From: Vespa crabro
Lineage: Eukaryota > Arthropoda > Insecta > Hymenoptera > Vespidae
Length of the DNA: 64,000 bases
Direction: 5' to 3'
Assembly (NCBI RefSeq): GCF_910589235.1
Contig: NC_060966.1
Coordinates: 2,914,001 to 2,978,000, forward strand
Of the stretch, positions 22,560 to 34,846 are shown in pieces. A model generated the notes under the pieces. The model had not been told where the DNA came from, did no database searches, and saw nothing but the letters and a program-made list of their open reading frames with translations. The translations under genes and the position numbers were made by a program. The first letter of the stretch is position 1; each line of letters begins with the position of its first letter.

Positions 22560-24785
22560 TATGATTTTTTTCTTTAATTGGTACTAATAATGATTGGCCA
22601 CGCCATTAGAAGCGACTCGTACGCCAAGTTTCTTTTCTCTACCTTACGGTAATTTTGATTGGTCATATTAATTATTGTTGGGCAAGCGATCGATCAATAC
22701 GGCAATAAACAAAAATGTAAAGTATATTTTATGATTGTATCCGAACACAATGATTTAAATTCATTATCAGGTAAGATTGTTTTTTGTCTCATACATATAT
22801 TACAATATGCTACAAAGTAAATATTACAGTACTTCTTAATCCTTCGCACTATTATTTTATATGCATTTATATTATATACAATTCTATATCTATTAATACT
22901 TATTACTACCATTATTCATAGCAAAACATGTTTCAAATAAAGGCTACTTAGAGAATGCCATATTCAGATATAATTATTTGTTTATTATAAATTTAATATC
23001 ATTTCACATGATATTACAATTAATATCATGTGAAAATTAATTTTACTTTTTGAAGTGAAACTTCTTAGGACACTTTAGTGCAAGTTGATTAAACAGAAAT
23101 TAGAATGAAACGAAAACTGAAACAGGGAGAGAGATCCTACTATTCAGTATACTAATGTAATGTTTTGGTAAAAATTTCTGAGATTGCTAAGAACTAAAAA
23201 ATTTCAAACGCAATATTCGTAACACATACGCATATCTCTCTTTTTCCTACTAGGCTGTTTATCACTTTTCGCTCAAAGAGTAAAGCGGCTGGTATAGGTA
23301 AAATATAAACTACAGGGAACAGTGTCACCAACATACGCCTATCGTATCGGTAATGTAAAAATTTTTGTAAGTTGTATTTATTTCACGCGACATAACAATC
23401 GGTTTTGTATAAATTAGATTAAGTAGTTTAGTAGACTGTAAACTCACTTTTCAATCTCTCATATGTATGAGATTATGATGCTAGAATGCGTTTCCCAATA
23501 ATCTGTGCTTGATAGGACAGCGGTACGGAAATGTTTCGCAACAAATACGGAGAATAATAAATGTAATTACTGCATACAATAATTAGTATATAAATTTGTG
23601 ATAAAAGCAAGATTTTATAAAGTGTTTTGTTAAAAATAATTAGAGAATAAAACCTCGTATATAATATGGAAATGAGTTCGTATTTTGATCCTTATACAAC
23701 TATATAATATATAAGAATATGTTCACTAATTATTATTTCTTTTAAATATTCGAAAAGGATTAAACATATCTATCGATGGGCGGTCATGTGTCGAAATTAT
23801 CAAGGATACGATTTGATGAGAGTTAGTGCGTAAAATGACCACGTAAAATGACAGATTTCTACTTCTGTTGTTATCGTAAATTACCTTCATCATATGTGTC
23901 ATGATGTCTTTAATGTAGGTATATTCTTCTATTTATTATATTCTTTTTTTAATTATTATTATGGTAATAGAAGTAGTAATTGAAATAATATAAAGTGAAT
24001 TCCCGCAGAGGAAACCATAACGAAATAACGCTGTAAAAAAATGCCGCAAATAACGTGGAACAGAACTTGTGTTTTGATCTTCAATAAAAATAATATATAA
24101 TATATACGTTTACTAATATATGGTATATATGTTCATTAATTTTGAAAAAATAACCGACAAATGTATATACTTTATATCTATATATAATCGAACAAACTTA
24201 TACTGCTGCTGTATCACAGATCGCCGCGAAAATCTCGCCAGACATTAGTGGAATAAATAGATATAAGAGATTGAATAGTTATACTTTACTACATTATCAA
24301 ATAAGAAATAGGAGATAAAGAGTCTAACGAAACTAATGAAGTAAATTAGTTCATTAATTTCGTTAGACCCGAACATAAGATTTTCTCGAAATACTAATTT
24401 AAATGCATGCAAATGTGCTACACATTGCTTACAAAATCTCTATCTTTTTAATCTATAAAAATAATGAGGAACTACAAACATCACAGTAATAAATTTTTTC
24501 TTCGAAATATGTCGAAAACAGCATTTACGCCTAAATCATTAAGAAAGCCGGGATAATGAGTATGAGTGAAATATAGTATCGAAATAGACATGACCCTTAT
24601 TAGGCCGTTACTACGTAAAATATAAATACAATCATTATAAGTATATTGTTTACGAAGCCATTTATTTGAGCAAAAACGAAAAAGGACATGTATTATCTCG
24701 TATCATACTGAAAGTATTTGATTTATATCAAGTGAAAAATTATTGCGTCTTACGTTCCTAATTACGGGAACGTGTTACGTTGCAT
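22560..24785. other. Noncoding spacer with degraded copies of arm sequence
   Basis: No gene recognised. About 23,520-23,680 resembles right-arm sequence near 40,960-41,110 ('gaataataaat.taatt', 'aattagtatataaat'). About 24,050-24,290 resembles left-arm sequence near 9,310-9,560. A short near-perfect inverted repeat lies at 24,316-24,367 (gtctaacgaaactaatgaa against its complement), able to form a hairpin of about 18-20 bp. Confidence 0.5.
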
Positions 24786-25030
24786 TTCTCGTACCGCAGC
24801 CCGTGATAACGATCAAATTGCATTGTGGATACCATCATCAATGTTATAAACCCACTGGTCGCCATGAAAAATGGCAACTCAGAATTTTTCACCTTTCGAA
24901 ACTACTGGGATAATGCAATATTTTTGATGGATCCTGAAGAATTCATGAGGACGATGCATGATAAAAGGCACCATGTGAATTTAAATTTATAACGATATAT
25001 CTGAAGTATTGAGATGCGAAGGTTTCGGTT
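24786..25030 (+). repeat. Repeat copy without the piggyBac-like element (empty site)
   Basis: 24,786-24,866 matches 12,307-12,384, and 24,898-25,030 matches 13,018-13,150. The element at 12,389-12,925 is missing between them here ('actggtcgccatgaaaaatggc' is continuous). This supports the insertion reading of the element. Confidence 0.65.
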
Positions 25031-25571
25031 GACTTACTGTTTTTAGATTCAAATGTAGATATTGATTACTACGATAGTTCGTGTTGTCAAGAATATCTCT
25101 CTCTTTCTCTATTATTATTATTATTAATGTTTATTGGAAACAAACATTGAAATAAAATTCATTTTTCTGAAAAATTCTAAACTTTAATAAATTTAAAGTT
25201 ATTATACTGAAAATTTTACCGATCACGGATACATAACCCTTTGGATATTATTGACTTACTCGATATAGTTCAAAGTAGAGAAGATCTGTACAATTAATAA
25301 TTAATTTTCCTTAGTGAACTATTTAATCAATAATTAATTGATTTATTACTCTCCATTAATAACACGTGCATATTATTTACTTCTTTCATATATTTAATTA
25401 AAACGACTGCTCCACATGAACAATCATATATGAACAAAAATATATGGATTGAACAGCATTTCAGCCTATCGATCATTGGTGAATGTACGTTTGTACAAAA
25501 ATATGAATTTTAATATGAATTATAATCTTCGTAATATATCGGTCAATTATATACGCCTGTCGAAATATATG

Positions 25572-25660
25572 TATATATATATATGTGTATATATGTGTAT
25601 ATATGTGTATATATGTGTATATATGTGTATATATGTGTGTATATATATATATATATATTG
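25572..25660 (+). repeat. Minisatellite, about 10-bp unit (atatgtgtat)
   Basis: Roughly seven tandem copies of a 10-bp unit flanked by TA repeats. Frames read through it on both strands (25,449-25,797) are low-complexity artefacts. Confidence 0.92.
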
Positions 25661-25799
25661 TATCATATATAAACGTATCTAAAATTTCTGAAACTATTTT
25701 AATAGTCATTTGCCTTTGTCTTCTATATTATCAAGAAACATTCGATTGGAGAGGATACATTTTGATAAGACATTATGATATTGTAATCCTAACGTAGAG

Positions 25800-26170
25800 C
25801 ATCAAAAGGTGATGATTCGACATAATATTTGGCGATCTATTATTATTTTCAATTATTATTTTATTAATATACTATTATTATTTTATATATTATGCGTTTT
25901 AAATGCTAGTTTTAACAAAGTGAATAAAATGAACAAAATCAACAATATTATGTAGTAAGATTTACATTTGAACTTTTGTTTATTTATGTACCCATTTTTT
26001 GCCTCGTTTCATCTATACTTTTATATTTTAGTTTTTACTTTATCATTCGTATATTTATCCCAAAAATGCCAAAGCATTCGAAGAATATCTGTAAGGATGT
26101 AATTATAGTATAATGATAAAAAATTGCTACATTTACGTTTCGTAATTGTGTATCGGTAATTACCCTAGTA
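25800..26170. other. AT-rich noncoding stretch
   Basis: Nothing recognised. Confidence 0.6.
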
Positions 26171-26700
26171 AAACTCTGTTATCTTCTTATTTTTAGCCTT
26201 AAATGTGTAAATTGACTGTGTAAAATGACAGTTTTTCTTGAACTATCCGTGAAGACGATAAGAATTTGGACGGACAGAAAACGAATGATCCTGATTGATC
26301 ATTGTGTATCAGGATAGACTGTCCGAAATGGTTAAATTCGATTGTATCTAAGCGGCACGAAATTGAATAATCACCGTACTGCTGTATAGAAATGGACCAT
26401 TAATCTCAACTTTTAAAATTGATTTTCGTTTATTCAAATTAGATGGAAACGTTCATAAACTATTTTTTTAATTATTATTAAATGAGATAAATTTTGTTGA
26501 GATAGTTATAATAAATATGTGGGAATAAGACTTTATTATTTCTTTAATGATATTCATTTCTTCTCAGTTATCGGTTTATTCTATTTTCAGATAGTATCGA
26601 ATCATTTTTTGTCGTCAAGGTTCTCTCTTTCTCTTACTAATCATACAAAGAGAACGCACGCAAGCGCGCATTAGTGAATATTCATAAATATGAGCAACGA
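26170..26700 (+). repeat. Repeat module, direct copy of 13,200-13,860
   Basis: See the module at 13,200. The part from 26,376 onward is also the right arm of the nested inverted repeat, so three copies of this module are present in the spacer. Confidence 0.6.
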
Positions 26701-27675
26701 GTAAAATTTCTTTCTACAATATTTTGCAATTTTTGCAAAATTTATTTTCTTGCTTTTATTTTGCATGTCCGTCATTTACCTTTTATTCTATATGACCATA
26801 ACGGGTGCATTACATAATCAATAGAGTAGAGGCAATTTTTGAATTTCTGTCGCCAGGATTGTTATATTAAACGTTTTTCAAATTTTTTTTTCTAAAAATC
26901 CGGTTGCTTTGTTCTGCGAAACGAAGAAAAATAATCGGACGATCAAATTGGACTGATGTTAGCGTAATATTAGAAATTTTTTATCATACATTCTGGATGA
27001 ATAGAAAAGCATTAAGTAAGATATTATGGTATGAACTTACACATCTGCGCTGTAAGTGATGAAAGTATCGAGACGTCTAATTTTTTCTTGAACACATTAC
27101 AAAAATGTCTTTATATCGTAGAAAATCTGTTAATGATTAAGGGAGTCAAATTGCCATATAAACATTGAATTATTTGAAGAAAGGAATAAGGATAAGAGAA
27201 TCATTAAAACGGAATGAAAAGAAAAATTGTCGTGAAAATTTCTACAAAACATTGCATTAAATATCTGTAATATTTAAGAAAATGGAAAGTAATTATTCCA
27301 TAACGATGAATGCTACGTTTCCATTTTAATTACAAATAATTGAGATAATAAAGGAAATTGTAATCTCAAATTACATTTTTACTGAAATAAACGAGATTGT
27401 TAACCATCGATTTTATATCGCTATTAGAAAACTATTCTTCCTAACTGATTGCCAATGAACGTCGAAATAATTTTAATTCTTTAGGAAAACTGTAAATTAA
27501 ATAACAGCTGAAAATTTTATCGACCGCAGATAATTTTTGTTTGTATATCGACAGACAATATTCGACAAATATATTACCAAAATTTCAATTCAAAGAATTG
27601 ATTATACTTTTCCAAATTTAGTATTTTCAACAACCGTTAATAGGATAGACTCCTATTGTATCGATGATAGGAAAT
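26376..27675 (-). repeat. Right arm of nested, older inverted repeat
   Basis: Reverse-complement partner of 19,480-20,712. No gene recognised inside. Confidence 0.82.
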
Positions 27676-27699
27676 GAAATTTTTTTATATTAATGTACC

Positions 27700-28500
27700 G
27701 TTAAATTGTGTTGATTTAACCATTATCTAATAACGAATACTTGATGTTCTTTGCTTTTATTTCCTACGATAAAGGGCTACTGTGATTGTACACGTGGAAT
27801 TTTTTATGGTAAATATAACAATACATATCGGCTAATTTAAAAAGATTTAAATAATAAATACGACATGTTATATATAGCAATCATATATGTAGAATGTTAC
27901 ATATAACGATAATCACTTCCTTGTAATATCTTCAGTATGAAGAAAATTATTATATATCCATAATTCTTTCAACGAGATCAGTCGTCAAACAAAAAAAACA
28001 GTCGCATTCTAAGCTGTTGATCAAATACTTTACTAGTAAATCAGGAACCATGGTTAATTGTTGTAACCAGAAGTGAAATTACATAAATCTATGTTAAAGG
28101 TTGCTTCGACATCGTCCCAGAGTGTTAGGCTACCTGAAATATGTGAATTCACACTTGATCCGATAGCTTCGCATTTGTTTTGCGTCGCATTTGTTTTTTA
28201 ACATCTTTCGGTTCGTCTGCTAGAACGAACGAAATATAATAATCTTATTTTTCATCAAAAATATTTTGTCGGCATGAATATTGATGTATATCAATGTATA
28301 CCATTACATTATATAACATATAAATTGGACTAAGTTAAACAAGATAGATTAGTTTTCTTGTCTGTAAACTCTGATTTTCGAAAGAGATAAAGAATCAGAA
28401 AGAATGCAAACATTTATTATGACGTCATCACAAGTCAAGTTTCTTCGTGCAATGAACGCTAGGCTCGTAATTAAAGGTTCCGGAAAGGAGAGAAAAATCA
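27700..28500 (+). repeat. Older copy of noncoding block 1
   Basis: Direct-orientation relative of about 1,200-1,800 in the left arm, lying immediately 3' of the heme exon of P450 copy C (minus strand). Sequence is diverged, and the GA microsatellite of the left-arm copy is reduced to 'gaaagagataaagaatcagaaag' here. Confidence 0.65.
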
Positions 28501-28571
28501 ATTGTAAATACATTTTATTTTTGAAATTTCTGGAATATTCTTTCAAATAATCTATAGGAGTATGTAATTAC

Positions 28572-30881
28572 CTATGCAATTTCTTCGACCGTAACTAAAT
28601 GGAAAGAAATACGTAGAACAATTCTTTTCCGGTAGGAACCTACCGGGATCGAATACTAATGGCCATGGCCAATATTTCGCGCTACTATGTAGTTTATAAA
28701 TGGGAAATATTGCTGAACATCCTTTCGGTTTAGTCCAATTTTTAGTAATATAATTAATAATATAATTCATATAATTAATAAATAAATTTTATTACTATAT
28801 AATACGTTCATAATATTATTAATGAAATATAAAACATAAAACAATGAAATGATATATAACAAATTATTTTGTATGCAAATGTACCTATTATATCTTACGT
28901 CACTTCCCGTGCGAGGACTAGAACTGCAGGAAATAGACGTAACGTTTCCTTGATCACAAGTTCCGAAAGTTTTTTTTTCTAATTATTTTTAATATCATTA
29001 TATATTTTTATTCGAAAATACTTTTAATATCATTATATGTCAAAGAAACGTTTGATTTAGTTTCCTATATACTTTGTCCTTTGTGATCGAAGATTTGGAA
29101 GACATGATAAGAAGTTAATATGAATATAATTTACGTCTGATACGTAATGACAAATTATTAAGAAAATATATTATACATGTACTTGAATTTTCGGAAATGT
29201 AGCAAGCATTAAAATTATAAAGCTAATGGTTGTGGCTGAAGTTTCGCTTTCCTGAAAGTAATATACAGTTTTCCTTAATTGTCATTAACAAAAAAAATTT
29301 TATTGCAACTAAATAATAAATACAGGTATAACTATTGTATTGATTTCATCGCGAATATCTTGCTCCGAATATTTTTCTCCTTCGTACGATGACTCGAATA
29401 AAGAATCTAGAAGTGTCTTCAGCTATTGTTCTTGAAAAATGAACAAAAATCTATCATTAATAAATGAAAAGATTGAAAACTAAATTTTATCAAGGGTATG
29501 TTGGTTATTTTTACCTAAATTTTTGGCTATCAATTCCCGATTAATATTACTTCTTAATAGAGATTCCCTTTTCTCTTAGATTATTTTTAGGAACGAAAAA
29601 TAACAATATGTACAGAACAATATGTATAGAAAATGTTAAGAAGTAATGTGTTTGAAAAGAAGTAATGCAATTTAAAAAATATTTGCTTTAATGACACCTT
29701 ATTTTTAAGTCCGTTGTATCCAGGTAAGTCAAACACACCTGAAATTTTTTTTTTCTAGCAATATTATAAAAAATTATATTCGGATGTAACCATACTTTAA
29801 AGATCCTTTGTGTTGCTATGTCCATTGCACTGAAAGAGCAAACGAAATATATTGTAAGAATATATAATACATTAAAAAATAAAAGTATCATTATTATTAC
29901 CATTCTATTGATTTAGCTAATTTACAATCCGGATTTATCAGCGAATTTATTCGCAGCGTGACATCTTTCAATAAAAAGTTTAGCAATATTATAATAAATT
30001 CAAACAAATGTACATAAATTTTATAAACGTTTAAATGTTTCTAAATTAAAATACCGTATATTACATCCAATGAACAGCGGAAGACGTAATGGAAAGCGTC
30101 TAATTCTTCTCCATCTAAAGTTTCCAATTTTTCTATTAATACGATAGAATGTTAAACGAATATATCCATATGTGACTTTATATTTTTTATAAGGAACTTT
30201 GATTTAAAGCTTTCCAATGTGGATTCCATACTAACGTTAAAATCACATCAAAAGGAAAACAAGTATGCTTTAATTTACATATTTTACATATTATTTTAAT
30301 TTAGATAGTTTATTTAATTTATTTGTTTATACATACATGTATATAAGAAAAAAGTAAAAGGGAAAAGAAATTGTACATATTAATATAATACATTCATCTG
30401 TATGTGTATATAAAGAAGCAAAAATATTTTCTTGTTCAATTTTATAAGATTTAATGTTACAAAAATGGATACATTTTATAATACATATTTAATATAATTA
30501 TTTATGTAATATTAAATAATGTAGAAGATATGTATTTCACAGTAATATTTGGACCATTGAGTACATTATTTTGTACAATATACACGCCACAATAATTGAT
30601 TATTCTTACCAAGATTTAGTATTTGGTTAAATACAGCTAGAATTGGGATTATAAATAAATATCGGATAAAATACTTAAATATAAAAAATTGATGATACAA
30701 ATTTACCTGTCGTATCGCGAATAATCAAATGAGCATTTCCAATAATTGAAAATGCTTTTGGACCAAAGATTCCTTTGATCTTATTAATCACGTTTAATTT
30801 ATTTAAAAAGTATTCTGCTATTCCATAGTATAGTCCAAATAAAATTGTTAGAATAATAATTAATATTATAGTGAAATACAT
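28572..30881 (-). pseudogene. CYP4-type cytochrome P450, copy C (both ends present, middle broken)
   Basis: Minus strand. The first exon starts at the in-frame ATG at 30,881 and encodes a hydrophobic membrane anchor (MYFTIILIIILTILFGLYY), then GPKAFSIIGNAHLIIRDTT, with donor GTAAAT at 30,706. Middle exons correspond to those of copy B at about 30,200-30,060, 29,985-29,905, 29,825-29,705, 29,435-29,335 and 29,255-29,185. The heme exon (28,745-28,572) has AKYWPWPLVFDPGRFLPEK and FFPFSYGRRNCIG with the ligand cysteine. Damage: 64 bp of the GLLTAP exon is deleted near 30,540, the K-helix exon (about 29,095-28,870) carries inserted and duplicated sequence although LVIKETLRL survives, and no C-terminal exon was found. 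It is the source of the best heme motif in the window but is a pseudogene. Confidence 0.82.
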
Positions 30882-31320
30882 GATGAATTGTATCAATAAG
30901 AATATATATAAGCAACTTAAATATAATGAAAATAATCTTATAATCGTAATAATAATTGTGAGATTTATAGATAATCTGATAGCATCGCACAACGATTTCT
31001 ACTATACTTCTATTCTAACAGAAAGTGAGGATGGAAAAGAAAGCATAAAATACCAACTTTTATAAGTAATTAAATAATTATTCCCTATTACTTATATTAT
31101 ATAATAATATAGGTAATTATTCCCACTTAAATTCTTTTCTTTTTCAACAGTCTCGTAACAATTTCTTCTAAATTTTTTATATTAATCATTACAATGTTCT
31201 CTATATTAATCCCTATACTTTCAGTAATATGCATAATTCTTCTACTTGTGCCATTCGACTTGTCATTATTTACAGATTTTACTATATTACTAATACTTCT
31301 CACATATGAACTCACGTCTC
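30882..31320. other. 5' flank of P450 copy C
   Basis: AT-rich; short overlapping frames on both strands match nothing. It separates the first exon of copy C from the retroelement remnant. Confidence 0.5.
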
Positions 31321-31329
31321 ACTAGGCAC

Positions 31330-31737
31330 AGGCCTTAATAAACTAATTTCCTAAGGAGCTTCGGCTTTCGCGAGATCTCGTGCCTTTTCGGCCGTTACCT
31401 ATCCGGGCAGTTCTTTTGGCTCGGGATCGGCACCAAATAGAGTGTCGAAGCGGCGTTGCAAGCACTCTCTTACCTCTTGGGAGAGTGATTCCAGACGATG
31501 CTAAAGCCTTATCTCCAAATAATTCAGAGTCCTAGGATCCAAGACTGGTAGGTTCAGCGGGGGAATTCGCCTTCTGGATGGCAGTAAAGGGATCAGGCGG
31601 TATGGTGGAAGGTTCTCTTTCTTCTCTTCCAAGGGCTCGACATCCAGTGCGTCATAGTAATTTTTCGTTTCGTGATAAGATTCCTTTAAAAAGCGACGCA
31701 ATTGATACTGCCTACGATCACGACGTACTTTAGGCAT
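31330..31737 (-). pseudogene. gag-like N-terminal remnant of an LTR retroelement
   Basis: Minus strand. A basic N terminus MPKVRRDRRQYQLRRFL leads into a proline-rich stretch and, after an in-frame TAG at 31,501-31,503, the same frame continues with LESLSQEVRECLQRRFD and KARDLAKAEAP before further stops. G+C content is well above the flanks. Position just downstream of a putative 5' LTR, together with composition, suggests the start of a gag gene. No zinc knuckle, protease or reverse transcriptase follows, because the element is truncated near 31,320. The retroelement superfamily is not determined. Confidence 0.4.
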
Positions 31738-31937
31738 AAAGGTAGGAAGACGCTCGCGGAAAGAGCGGTTAATTGATAGTAGAAAAGGAGGAAAGAGAAT
31801 AAATCATCGTTCGTGCGGGGACTCCTCACCGAAACAACAAAGTTGCCCGTGTGGAAGATACTCACCGAGAGCAATGAGGATGGGTAAGTAGGTTAATAGG
31901 ATTTTTGCCTGCACGGTGGAGGATGAACAAATTGCAC

Positions 31938-32854
31938 TGTTGTGTTTGAATTAGTCGACTGCGTCGCGAATACTAGCTCCCGATTTAGAGATATGCGCGA
32001 GGAAGAGAGCCGCTACGAACACAACCGGGGTTACTGACTTGAGACGTTTTAAAAACAAAACTTTTATTTAAGAATAACTAAATGTAAATTTACTCGTGCA
32101 GATGTAAACTCTAAATTTAATAGATGCGCGTGATTCGTCTCGATTCTCGCTGGAGATGTATACTCATCAAAAAATCCGGAGCAATAATCATGGAGGAGCG
32201 TTGTGCAGTCGCTTGTATGTCCAGCCAATCAGCGTTCGGCGGCGCTCGATGCGTCCTCACTGGCCCACTGCTGTCCCAATCGGCGGTGGTATGGGGGATT
32301 CAAGTAAGTGGGGAGTACTGCAATCGCCGGGGCTCGAGGGGTGGGGCTTTGGTGAACCGCAAGTATGGACGGTCAGGCAAGGAAGACGACGGAGATTTCT
32401 GAGGCTGGATGTTTTCCTTGAATTGTCTAGACCATATGTTTTACAATAACTTAAATACTTCAGCATTTTTACAGAGAATTTAGAAAGTTCTCGAGTATTG
32501 TTTCGCTTCCTACGTGCGTAATTGTTTGGGACCGGACCGTCCCATGTACCTACGTATTAAGCGCAAGTTTTTAGAATTAATGTTTTTCCTTTAAGATTTA
32601 TGTGCTCCGTGCGTTAAATACTCAGGTAAAACTGTCCCTTATGTTTACATTAGTTACAATATTTCGTGTACATATAATAAATCTAGCCTATGAATTATTA
32701 TACTTACTAGAATGTATGCCCTTTGTCCTTAATATATGTTTGCAATGTCGGAATAAATGACATTATAAAGGTCGATCACCGTGTCTCACTTAAAATTAAA
32801 TAATGTTTTAAATTTAATTTAATTTTTTACAGGTTTTCGTCGTGCGACGTAACA
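31938..32854 (-). mobile_element. Probable 5' LTR of an unclassified retroelement
   Basis: On the minus strand the segment starts TGTTACGTCGCACGACG at 32,854. It has an AATAAA signal at 32,068-32,063 and ends around ...CAAACACAACA at 31,938, followed by a leader and the gag-like frame. It is G+C-rich in its central part (32,190-32,400), where several overlapping frames on both strands are chance ORFs. The outer end is tentative because there is no second LTR. Confidence 0.45.
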
Positions 32855-33350
32855 AATAGTATATATTGAATTTATCAGCTATGTTATATCCTTTATTCTT
32901 GCCCAAATTCTCGAAATCTGTACTGTCTATATCTTTCATATCCCTTGATTTTCCTCTAATTATTTCTTCCAGAGCTCTTCACATTTTCGTAAGGTTTTCT
33001 CTATTATTATCTATCATACTTTCGTAACATTTCTTTTTCTTTTCCCTAATTAACTTAACCACTGCATTTCTTTCTTATATCTCAATTATAACTAATGAAT
33101 AAACTTGTCTTGTTAATGTATAAAGGATGTTATATTAGTTATTATATCCAACAAATGTATCATTAATATAACTAGGGTACACGAAATCACCGAGATTTTA
33201 GGTATATTTAGGTATATTATCAATGTACACGTGTATTTGTTATATTAAATCAGCAATCCTTTTTATACATACTGTTATTATTTCTCATACTTATAATAAT
33301 ATTATTATTATTCATATAAACAATTATTTTTAATATACAAGTTTATTACA
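32855..33350. other. AT-rich noncoding stretch
   Basis: Nothing recognised. It lies between the retroelement LTR and the older copy of block 3. Confidence 0.6.
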
Positions 33351-33960
33351 TTATATTTGTCATGAATAAATATAGCAAATTGTTACGTTCATAACAAACG
33401 ATATATGTAATTATAAATTGAAGTAGAAATATATATTAAAGTATAAGAAATGAATGAAAAATTTATTGTATAAAAACTTTGTCGTTCTAATAAAGGACCA
33501 AATGAAGAACAGTTTATTCTAGGAAGAAGTTATAAATGTATATAATATATATTATTTTCTCTTCGTATATATAAATATTGATGATTATTGACCTAAATAT
33601 ATAATGCATGTGTTGATAGAATTAATAAAATGACATAAATTAGTTACCATGGATGCTTACAATTTATAATAAAACTTTACATGTGCGATTGATCATCACT
33701 CCGATTTTTGTAAGAAAGAGAAAGAACACGTAAGTTAGTAATATTATTAAAGCAGTGAACAGGAAAAAATTTATTATTATTTAATCCTGTTGTCTCCTCT
33801 TGTCATACGTAGAAATAGGTATTATAATTTATATATATAAATAACTTCTTTTATCTCACAGTTCCTGTCTCCCTCTAGATATATTTTTACTAAGATAGAC
33901 ATTTTAGAAAATGTATTCTTTCTTAATTTCCGTTAATAATTTGTCATTACTTATATAATG
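33350..33960 (+). repeat. Older copy of noncoding block 3
   Basis: Direct-orientation relative of 2,820-3,480, again followed by plus-strand P450 sequence (copy D). Confidence 0.55.
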
Positions 33961-33993
33961 AAAATTATTATCAGATTAAGTATACGAGTAAAA

Positions 33994-34176
33994 TATATTC
34001 AGATAAAAGTATACGAGCTGAACCAAATTTACAACCCGATCGATCTAAAACATGTTCCAATAACATATGATGATATTAGAAAGATGATTCTTTTGGAACT
34101 TATGATAAAGGAAAGGTTACGTCTTTTTCTCGCAAGCTCCGCCATCGTTCGGAAAATAACGCAAGGTATGAAGTGA
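33994..34176 (+). pseudogene. CYP4-type P450 fragment, copy D (K-helix exon only)
   Basis: A plus-strand frame encodes KVYELNQIYNPIDLKHVPIT, then YDDIRKMILLELMIKERLRL, matching the K-helix exon of copies A and B. The ExxR motif is kept as ERLR. There is no I-helix exon before it and no heme exon after it, because the large inverted-repeat arm begins about 95 bp downstream at 34,271. It is an isolated exon cut off by the rearrangement, on the opposite strand to copy C. Confidence 0.75.
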
Positions 34177-34285
34177 CACACATATAAAATCAACATATGA
34201 AATAATAGATTTTATATGTTTCATCCTTAATACAATATAATAATATATTATATAAAAATATTATTTATTTTGTACTTGAGCGGCA

Positions 34286-34846
34286 CCGATACGGCGTCCG
34301 ACTAATTTGAAGTATCAACTCGAGCGACACTGCTACGGTCTTTTGTAACTTGATCTGCTTATTAACGATGTGCGATAAGATATTTCTCTCGGAAATACTT
34401 TCGTGGTCTAGGCTTGGCTTTCATTTTTAGCCAAATCTTAGCTCAGTTTGGTTAGTCTCAGCATAGTGTTCGCTTGAAACAGTCTTGGCAGTGAATATAG
34501 CAATTGAAAAGTTCTTGAGCCCTTAAAATATGGATAAAGATCAGATCAGCTCAAGTACGGACGAAACTTAATTTTGCCGCTTTGGATGAAGAAATTACAT
34601 TGATTCACGACGGATTACGCCACTAAACGAACGAATCCAGTGGAGAAGATAGTGAGGAAGTAAGAGGTGCGAGACGACGAAAAATTAGAATTATAGAGAG
34701 CAAAAGTGAAGTGGAACTGCGAAAGGTGAAAGGAGTTCAAAATGGGTACTTTGCAGAAAGTACGAAGAAGAACCGGATCAAGTTAAAAAAGACCGCAGCA
34801 GCGTCGCTCGAGTTGATACTTCAAATCAGCCGAGCGCCGTATCGGG
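34286..34846 (+). mobile_element. piggyBac-like short element, right-arm copy
   Basis: The terminal inverted repeats (about 70-85 bp) are clear: 'ccgatacggcgtccgac' with 'agtatcaactcgagcgacac' at the left end mirrors 'gtcgctcgagttgatacttc' with 'gcgccgtatcggg' at the right end. The right end is followed by TTAA (34,847-34,850); the left end has no TTAA. A plus-strand remnant from ATG 34,529 includes DEEITLIHDGLRH, a stop, then NESSGEDSEEV and ARRRKIRIIES, an acidic-to-basic N-terminal style seen in piggyBac transposases. The catalytic region is absent, so this is a non-autonomous or internally deleted element. Confidence 0.55.

Noticed and set aside
25560..25660. CRISPR-like spaced repeats
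   Set aside because: The repeats are contiguous with no unique spacers, and the genome is eukaryotic.
25449..25797. Overlapping frames rich in Tyr/Ile/Cys on both strands
   Set aside because: They read through the 10-bp minisatellite and TA repeats, so are low-complexity artefacts.
32124..32466. Three overlapping frames in a G+C-rich patch
   Set aside because: Open frames on both strands are expected by chance in G+C-rich LTR sequence; no family match and not bounded by splice sites.
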